NCBI GenBank assembly: GCA_934426285.1
Contig: CAKRYE010000010.1
Location: 1 to 49,689 of the forward strand
DNA from: an uncultured Blautia sp.
Lineage (GTDB): Bacteria; Bacillota; Clostridia; Lachnospirales; Lachnospiraceae
Direction: 5' to 3'
DNA length: 49,689 bases
Shown here: positions 44,801 to 49,689 of the stretch, one piece after another
Numbering within the stretch: the stretch's first letter is position 1
How the letters are laid out: each line of letters begins with the position of its first letter
The notes under the pieces: generated by a model
What the model was told of the DNA's origin: nothing
Database searches by the model: none
Seen by the model: the letters and a program-made list of their open reading frames with translations, nothing else
Made by a program: the position numbers and the translations under genes

Positions 44801-45568
44801 TTGGGAAGAATTATAGCAGTTGCCAATCAGAAAGGCGGAGTGGGAAAATCTACAACTGCAATTAATCTTTCAGCCTGCCTCGCGGAAAAAGGAAAAAAGG
44901 TACTTACAATTGATATAGATCCTCAGGGGAACACTACCAGTGGATTGGGTGTGGATAAAAATTCCCCGGAGAATACATTGTATGAACTTTTACTGGGAGA
45001 AGCAGAAGCAAAGAATACAATTATTAAAGATGTTGTGGAAAATGTAGATCTGATTCCGTCCAATGTTAATCTTTCCGGTGCAGAAATCGAATTGGTAGGT
45101 ATTGATAACAAAGAGTACATATTAAAGGGAATTACGGATAAGCTAAGACGTAAATATGATTATATTATTTTAGATTGCCCGCCATCCTTGAATATGTTGA
45201 CAATCAATGCTCTTACAGCAGCTACCTCCGTGTTAGTACCTATTCAGTGTGAATATTATGCATTAGAGGGACTTTCACAGCTTATTCATACCATAGATTT
45301 AGTGAAGGAAAGATTGAATAAGCGCCTGAAAATGGAAGGTGTTGTATTTACCATGTATGATGCCCGTACAAATCTGTCACTTCAGGTTGTTGAGAATGTA
45401 AAAGAAAATCTCAATCAGAATATTTACAAAACAATTATTCCTAGAAATGTCAGACTGGCAGAAGCTCCCAGCTATGGACAGCCGATAACAATTTATGATC
45501 CCAGATCATCAGGAGCAGAAAGTTATCGCCTTCTGGCAGAAGAAGTTATCAACAGGGAGGACGATTAA
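44801..45568 (+). CDS. parA: Chromosome partitioning ATPase ParA (Soj)
   Basis: ParA is the Walker-type ATPase that moves ParB-parS complexes and, in Bacillus, regulates DnaA. Deviant Walker A KGGVGKST (11-18), VLTIDIDPQGN, and Walker B YIILDCPPSL are clear. At 255 aa it is normal. The start is TTG with AAGGAGG (44787-44793) 7 nt upstream. The stop overlaps the parB start (TAATG). Confidence 0.97.
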   Translation: MGRIIAVANQKGGVGKSTTAINLSACLAEKGKKVLTIDIDPQGNTTSGLGVDKNSPENTLYELLLGEAEAKNTIIKDVVENVDLIPSNVNLSGAEIELVGIDNKEYILKGITDKLRRKYDYIILDCPPSLNMLTINALTAATSVLVPIQCEYYALEGLSQLIHTIDLVKERLNKRLKMEGVVFTMYDARTNLSLQVVENVKENLNQNIYKTIIPRNVRLAEAPSYGQPITIYDPRSSGAESYRLLAEEVINREDD

Positions 45569-46518
45569 TGGCAGGTAGAAAAAATGGGCTTGGCAGAGGC
45601 TTGGATGCATTGTTTCCGGAAAAAACACCTGTCAGTAGAGAAAATGTAAGGAAACCAGTCACTAAACCCACTAAAAAAGCAGAAATATCTGTAAAAGCGG
45701 ACGAGAAGAACGAACCATCAAATCAGAAAAAAACAGCAATGATGGTAAAGATATCAAATGTGGAACCAAACAGGGATCAACCACGGAAACAGTTTGATGA
45801 AGATGCATTGTTGGAATTGTCAGAGTCCGTTAAACAGTACGGAATACTTCAGCCGCTGTTAGTGTCCGATAAAAAGGATTATTATGAAATTATTGCAGGA
45901 GAAAGACGGTGGAGAGCTGCAAAGCTTGCAGGATTGAAAGAAGTACCGGTTATAGTAAAAGAATTTTCTGCTCAGGAGTTGGTTGAAATTTCTCTGATTG
46001 AAAATATCCAGAGAGAAGATCTGAATCCTGTTGAAGAGGCAATGGCATATAAAAGGCTGATGGATGAATTTCATTTGAAACAGGATGAAATTGCTGACAG
46101 AGTAGGAAAGAGCCGTACAGCGGTTACTAATTCCATGCGTCTCTTGAAACTTAGTGCAAAAGTTCAACAGATGCTGATAGATGAAATGATCACTGCCGGA
46201 CATGCCAGGGCAATATTGGCTATTTCTGATAAAGAAAAGCAGGAAACAGTGGCAATGAGGGTGTTTGATGAAAAATTAAGTGTACGTGAAACAGAATCAT
46301 TGGTAAAACGTATTCTAAATCCTCAAAAAGAAAAGAAACAGAAAACAACTACTGCTGAAGATGCAATCTATGAAAGCCTGGAAGAAAAAATGAAGGGAAT
46401 CATGGGAACCAGAGTGCTGATTCACAGAAAGAAAAATGATAAAGGCAAAATTGAGATTGAATATTATTCCAAGGATGAACTGGAAAGAATTATAGATCTG
46501 TTTGAGTCTATAAATTAA
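45568..46518 (+). CDS. parB: Chromosome partitioning protein ParB (Spo0J)
   Basis: ParB is a CTP-dependent clamp that loads at parS. The N-terminal CTPase motifs GERRWRAAKLAGL and ENIQREDLNPVEEA are followed by a helix-turn-helix (DEIADRVGKSRTAVTNSMRLLKL) that reads parS. It starts GLGRGLDALFPE, the ParA-interacting peptide. At 316 aa it is normal. Noc, its paralogue in Bacillus, is not in this window. Confidence 0.97.
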   Translation: MAGRKNGLGRGLDALFPEKTPVSRENVRKPVTKPTKKAEISVKADEKNEPSNQKKTAMMVKISNVEPNRDQPRKQFDEDALLELSESVKQYGILQPLLVSDKKDYYEIIAGERRWRAAKLAGLKEVPVIVKEFSAQELVEISLIENIQREDLNPVEEAMAYKRLMDEFHLKQDEIADRVGKSRTAVTNSMRLLKLSAKVQQMLIDEMITAGHARAILAISDKEKQETVAMRVFDEKLSVRETESLVKRILNPQKEKKQKTTTAEDAIYESLEEKMKGIMGTRVLIHRKKNDKGKIEIEYYSKDELERIIDLFESIN

Positions 46519-46532
46519 GGAGAGTCAGTGAT

Positions 46533-47054
46533 ATGAGTAGTATTTTTGACAACCTGGGGATTGATCCTGGAATTATTATTATCATACTGCTGGTTTTGAC
46601 TATTTTTCTGCTGGTAAAAAGTGTAAGCAGCAGTATGAGGCTGAGCCGCCTGGAACGAAAATATAAAACGTTTATGAAGGGCAGTGATGCACAATCCCTG
46701 GAAAAAATATTTGTGAGAAAATTTGCCCAGATTGATAAGCTCTATGAGGCAAAGGAAGATCATGAACACGATATCCTTTTTATCAAGAAAAATCTGGAGA
46801 AAATGTTCAGTAAATATGGTGTGGAAAAGTATGATGCCTTTGATGATGTAGGGGGAAAACTAAGCTTTGCTCTTGCATTACTGGATAAGGATAATACTGG
46901 ATTGATTTTGAATGCAGTCCACAGCCGTGATAACTGTTTCCTTTATCTGAAGGAAATTGTAAAAGGTGAGTCTTATGTTATGTTAAGTCAGGAAGAGGTA
47001 GAGGCACTTAGAAAAGCTGTAAACTTTGGCCTGGGAGACATGGAAGAGAATTGA
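46533..47054 (+). CDS. DUF4446 family membrane protein
   Basis: The 173-aa protein has one N-terminal transmembrane helix (about 13-29), a charged coiled segment, and a conserved domain (KYDAFDDVGGKLSFALALLDKDNTGLILNAVHSRD). It matches DUF4446, often found directly after parB in Clostridia; function is unknown. It starts 14 bp after parB and is probably co-transcribed. Confidence 0.88.
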   Translation: MSSIFDNLGIDPGIIIIILLVLTIFLLVKSVSSSMRLSRLERKYKTFMKGSDAQSLEKIFVRKFAQIDKLYEAKEDHEHDILFIKKNLEKMFSKYGVEKYDAFDDVGGKLSFALALLDKDNTGLILNAVHSRDNCFLYLKEIVKGESYVMLSQEEVEALRKAVNFGLGDMEEN

Positions 47055-47124
47055 TATATTGTTTAAAAATAAGAAAAAAAGAAATAATAAATATGAATAG
47101 TTACATATTTACAGGAGGAACAAA

Positions 47125-48420
47125 ATGTTAGATATTAAATTTGTGAGAGAAAATCCGGAGATTGTAAAACAGAATATCCGCAATAAATTCCAGGATAACA
47201 AGCTGGAGCTGGTAGATAAGGTTCTGGAACTGGATAAAGAAAACAGAGAGATTAAACAGGAAGTAGAAGCACTTCGTGCAGAGAGAAATAAAACTTCCAA
47301 ACAGATTGGTGCATTAATGGCACAGGGAAAGAAAGAAGAAGCAGAAGAAGTAAAAAAACAGGTAGCTGCTTCCGGAAGCCGTATTGAAGAGCTTTCTGCC
47401 AGAGAGAAGGAAGTCGAAGAAGAACTTCTGAAGGATATGATGGTAATCCCGAACATTATTGATCCATCTGTACCGATTGGTAAGGATGACAGTGAAAATG
47501 TGGAAATTGAGAAATTTGGAGAGCCGGTAGTTCCGGATTTTGAAGTTCCGTACCATACAGAAATTATGGAAAACTTTGATGGCATTGATCTGGACAGTGC
47601 AAGACGTGTGGCTGGTAATGGATTCTATTACTTAATGGGAGATATTGCAAGACTTCATTCTGCTGTTATCTCTTATGCCCGTGATTTCATGATCAACAGA
47701 GGATTTACTTACTGCGTACCACCATTTATGATCCGAAGCAATGTTGTAACAGGTGTTATGAGTTTTGCAGAAATGGATGCTATGATGTATAAAATTGAGG
47801 GAGAGGATTTATATCTGATCGGTACCAGTGAACATTCTATGATCGGTAAATTTATTGACCAGATTATTCCTGAGGAAGAACTTCCAAAGACTCTGACCAG
47901 CTATTCTCCTTGCTTCCGTAAGGAAAAAGGTGCTCATGGCCTGGAGGAAAGAGGCGTTTACCGTATTCACCAGTTTGAAAAACAGGAAATGATCGTAGTC
48001 TGCAGACCAGAGGAGAGCCCAATGTGGTTTGATAAATTATGGCAGAATACAGTTGATCTGTTCCGTTCCCTGGATATTCCGGTACGTACACTGGAATGCT
48101 GCTCCGGTGACCTGGCAGACCTTAAAGTAAAATCTCTGGATGTAGAAGCATGGTCTCCACGTCAGAAGAAGTATTTTGAGGTAGGAAGCTGTTCTAACCT
48201 GGGTGATGCACAGGCTCGCCGTCTGAAAATCCGTGTAAATGGAAAAGATGGTAAGAAATATCTTGCTCATACATTAAATAATACAGTTGTAGCACCGCCA
48301 AGAATGCTGATCGCTTTCCTGGAAAACAATCTGAATGCAGATGGTTCTGTAAATATTCCTAAGGCACTTCAGCCATATATGGGCGGAATGACAAAAATTG
48401 AGAAAAAGACTCGTGCCTAA
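47125..48420 (+). CDS. serS: Seryl-tRNA synthetase
   Basis: This class II synthetase charges tRNA-Ser. A long N-terminal coiled-coil arm (about 28-100) contacts the variable arm of tRNA-Ser. Motif 2 FRKEKGAHGLEERGVYRIHQF and motif 3 in NNTVVAPPRMLIAFLE are visible. At 431 aa it is normal. The 70-bp upstream gap is too short for a T-box leader. Confidence 0.98.
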   Translation: MLDIKFVRENPEIVKQNIRNKFQDNKLELVDKVLELDKENREIKQEVEALRAERNKTSKQIGALMAQGKKEEAEEVKKQVAASGSRIEELSAREKEVEEELLKDMMVIPNIIDPSVPIGKDDSENVEIEKFGEPVVPDFEVPYHTEIMENFDGIDLDSARRVAGNGFYYLMGDIARLHSAVISYARDFMINRGFTYCVPPFMIRSNVVTGVMSFAEMDAMMYKIEGEDLYLIGTSEHSMIGKFIDQIIPEEELPKTLTSYSPCFRKEKGAHGLEERGVYRIHQFEKQEMIVVCRPEESPMWFDKLWQNTVDLFRSLDIPVRTLECCSGDLADLKVKSLDVEAWSPRQKKYFEVGSCSNLGDAQARRLKIRVNGKDGKKYLAHTLNNTVVAPPRMLIAFLENNLNADGSVNIPKALQPYMGGMTKIEKKTRA

Positions 48421-48450
48421 TAAGAAGGAGCCTTTTGAGGAGGTGTTCTT

Positions 48451-49326
48451 ATGCACAGTTACCTGAGAGCAATCGGCTTTTCTAAGATCACCAAAAGAAG
48501 CAGTATCAGGCAGATTATCATGGATGTAGTAGAAAACTACGATGAGAAAAAAGTAGTAGAAAATTATACGGATGGTATATTTGCCGAATTTAAAAAAAAT
48601 TATGGATGTGATTGTGGAATTACAGTCTGTGGACAGTATGATGAGGATGATGTGTTCCACGTGGATTATTATTTTCCTTATTTCAGAGGATCAGGTATTA
48701 CTACACAGGAAAGCGTGTCTGTTGAAAAACATGCAGATAAAGAATCTTTTGCAGCTGCCTGTGATGATCTGAGAATAGGAGTCACATTAATTTTTTATCT
48801 TCAGAATGCTGCCGAATATATGCAGCGGCAATATGAAGGCAGTATGCTTCCCAACAGCCAGCCTTTAACCCTTTCCGGGCTGGCGAGGGAAGGAAAAATT
48901 CTGTTACCTGTGGAAAAAGATAAAGAAGCAGTAAAAATAGAACGGGAATTGACCAAAAACAGAAATCATCTCATTGCAGCAGCCAGAAATGGCGATGAGG
49001 AGGCTATGGAAAGTCTCACAATGGAGGATATGGATACATATTCTATGATTTCACAGAGAATAGTCACAGATGATATTTTTACGATAGTGGATTCTTATTT
49101 TATGCCTTACGGAATGGTATGTGATCAATATAGTGTAATGGGTGAAATCCTGGATTATATGCCGTTCAAAAATATTATTACAGGAGAAGAAATATATCAG
49201 CTGACTCTGGATTGTAATGATATGCAATTTGATGTCTGCATCAACAAAGAAGACCTGTTGGGAGAACCACAGATCGGCCGGAGGTTTAAAGGCGTTATAT
49301 GGCTGCAGGGAGAATTACATTTCTGA
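48451..49326 (+). CDS. DUF3881 family protein
   Basis: The 291-aa cytosolic protein starts MHSYLRAIGFSKI and has DUF3881 features (VDYYFPYFRGSGITTQESVSVEKHADKESFAAACDDLRIGVTLIF). The family is largely confined to Lachnospiraceae and relatives and has no known function. It has no signal or membrane segment. It follows serS by 30 bp. Confidence 0.85.
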   Translation: MHSYLRAIGFSKITKRSSIRQIIMDVVENYDEKKVVENYTDGIFAEFKKNYGCDCGITVCGQYDEDDVFHVDYYFPYFRGSGITTQESVSVEKHADKESFAAACDDLRIGVTLIFYLQNAAEYMQRQYEGSMLPNSQPLTLSGLAREGKILLPVEKDKEAVKIERELTKNRNHLIAAARNGDEEAMESLTMEDMDTYSMISQRIVTDDIFTIVDSYFMPYGMVCDQYSVMGEILDYMPFKNIITGEEIYQLTLDCNDMQFDVCINKEDLLGEPQIGRRFKGVIWLQGELHF

Positions 49327-49497
49327 AAAAGTATCTGTAATGATTAAATGAAAAACATAAATGTTTCACGTGAAACAATTCACCTGGAGATGTTTCACGT
49401 GAAACATCTTATAAAATATACTTGTAATTTATAAAAAAATATAGTAATATACTTTATGTGTTCTTTAGATAAATGGACACAAGAGTTTATAGTATGA
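49327..49497 (+). promoter_or_regulatory. parS: Tandem parS sites and tRNA-Arg promoter
   Basis: Two perfect TGTTTCACGTGAAACA sites lie at 49362-49377 and 49391-49406, 29 bp centre to centre. The tRNA promoter follows: TTGTAA (49422-49427), 17 bp, TAATAT (49445-49450). I see no gene here. Confidence 0.93.
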
Positions 49498-49571
49498 GTC
49501 GTCATAGCTCAGCTGGATAGAGCACTCGCCTCCTAAGCGAGGGGTCGGAGGTTCAAATCCTCTTGGCGACG
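49498..49571 (+). tRNA. tRNA-Arg (anticodon CCU)
   Basis: The cloverleaf is complete: acceptor GTCGTCA with TGGCGAC (one G-U), D arm GCTC...GAGC, anticodon stem CTCGC/GCGAG with loop CTCCTAA giving CCU, T-loop TTCAAAT, discriminator G. CCA is not encoded. It reads AGG. Confidence 0.97.
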
Positions 49572-49576
49572 GCAAC

Positions 49577-49620
49577 GCGGAATGATTAGCAGAAATCGCG
49601 AAATCATTCCGCTTTTTATT
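49577..49620 (+). terminator. Terminator after tRNA-Arg
   Basis: Stem GCGGAATGATT (49577-49587) with AATCATTCCGC (49602-49612), then TTTTTATTTT. Confidence 0.93.
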
Positions 49621-49689
49621 TTACTGCTGATAAAGTACCAGTCTTTCGTTCTGCAGATCATTACACAGTTCGCATGATACTTTGCTCAT
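49621..49689 (-). CDS. Possible C-terminal fragment of a minus-strand gene, clipped by the window
   Basis: From the window edge the minus strand is open for 22 codons (…SKVSCELCNDLQNERLVLY…) to a TAA at 49621-49623. The ATG at the very edge may be internal to a longer gene. Nothing about function can be said; it could be chance. Confidence 0.35.
   Translation of the reverse strand: MSKVSCELCNDLQNERLVLYQQ

Noticed and set aside
47055..47124. T-box leader for serS
   Set aside because: The gap is only 70 bp and has no T-box sequence or terminator.
47109..47585. 158-codon minus-strand frame opposite serS
   Set aside because: It is Ser/Phe-rich, typical of the antisense of a Glu/Lys-rich coiled coil, and serS is unambiguous.
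48658..48663. CACGTG core within the DUF3881 gene
   Set aside because: The palindrome is CCACGTGG, without the GTTT/AAAC arms of parS.

Overview
This window is the chromosomal replication-origin neighbourhood of a low-GC Firmicute. The family is very probably Lachnospiraceae (Clostridia): it has the clostridial oriC gene set with DUF3881, DUF4446 and DUF4340/Gld-type neighbours, an SAM-I riboswitch on metK, Jag/SpoIIIJ-type proteins and RicT. Genus cannot be settled by eye. No insertion sequence, prophage, CRISPR array or rRNA gene lies inside the window.

Layout. The origin is at about 28.8-30.9 kb and consists of two clusters of DnaA boxes flanking dnaA. Nearly every gene to its left is on the minus strand and nearly every gene to its right is on the plus strand, so transcription follows both forks. 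Only relQ (21.1 kb, plus) and an alpha/beta hydrolase (43.6 kb, minus) run against the fork. Left arm, going away from oriC: dnaA, dnaN, yaaA, recF, a large uncharacterised TPR/acidic/AAA-like protein, rsmA, a small secreted protein, relQ, an S1-domain protein, a CBS-type pyrophosphatase, a flavin reductase, aroK, murA, metK with its SAM-I riboswitch, a two-component system, a decarboxylase / NMP-kinase-like / holB / ricT / trmN6 / rsmI cluster, then gyrB-gyrA-lipoprotein-plsC, tRNA-Ser(GCU), and tandem promoters plus leader of an rRNA operon that continues off the left edge. Right arm: rpmH, rnpA, yidD, yidC, jag, mnmE, mnmG, rsmG, a four-gene Gld-like ABC operon, the hydrolase, parA-parB, DUF4446, serS, DUF3881, and tRNA-Arg(CCU), ending in a clipped minus-strand reading frame.

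How the genes work together. Replication initiation and elongation (dnaA, dnaN, recF, holB, gyrAB) and origin segregation (parAB with four perfect parS sites at 43.2-49.4 kb) are combined with tRNA/rRNA maturation and modification (rnpA, mnmE, mnmG, rsmA, rsmG, rsmI, trmN6), membrane protein insertion (yidC, yidD, jag), and envelope or one-carbon metabolism (murA, plsC, metK).

Most worth following up: (1) a predicted leftward small RNA at about 21.74-21.89 kb, with three GTTCAT repeats at 11-bp period placed like PhoB/OmpR-class activator sites; (2) the TPR-acidic-AAA-like protein next to recF; (3) a three-copy, roughly 30-bp repeat, partly inverted, with DnaA-like boxes between dnaA and dnaN; (4) a long multi-helix RNA hairpin ahead of mnmE; (5) the parS cluster, one site inside a coding sequence and one touching the parA promoter; (6) Gly at the GyrA quinolone-pocket position. 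Several start codons were moved from the longest reading frame on Shine-Dalgarno or promoter evidence.
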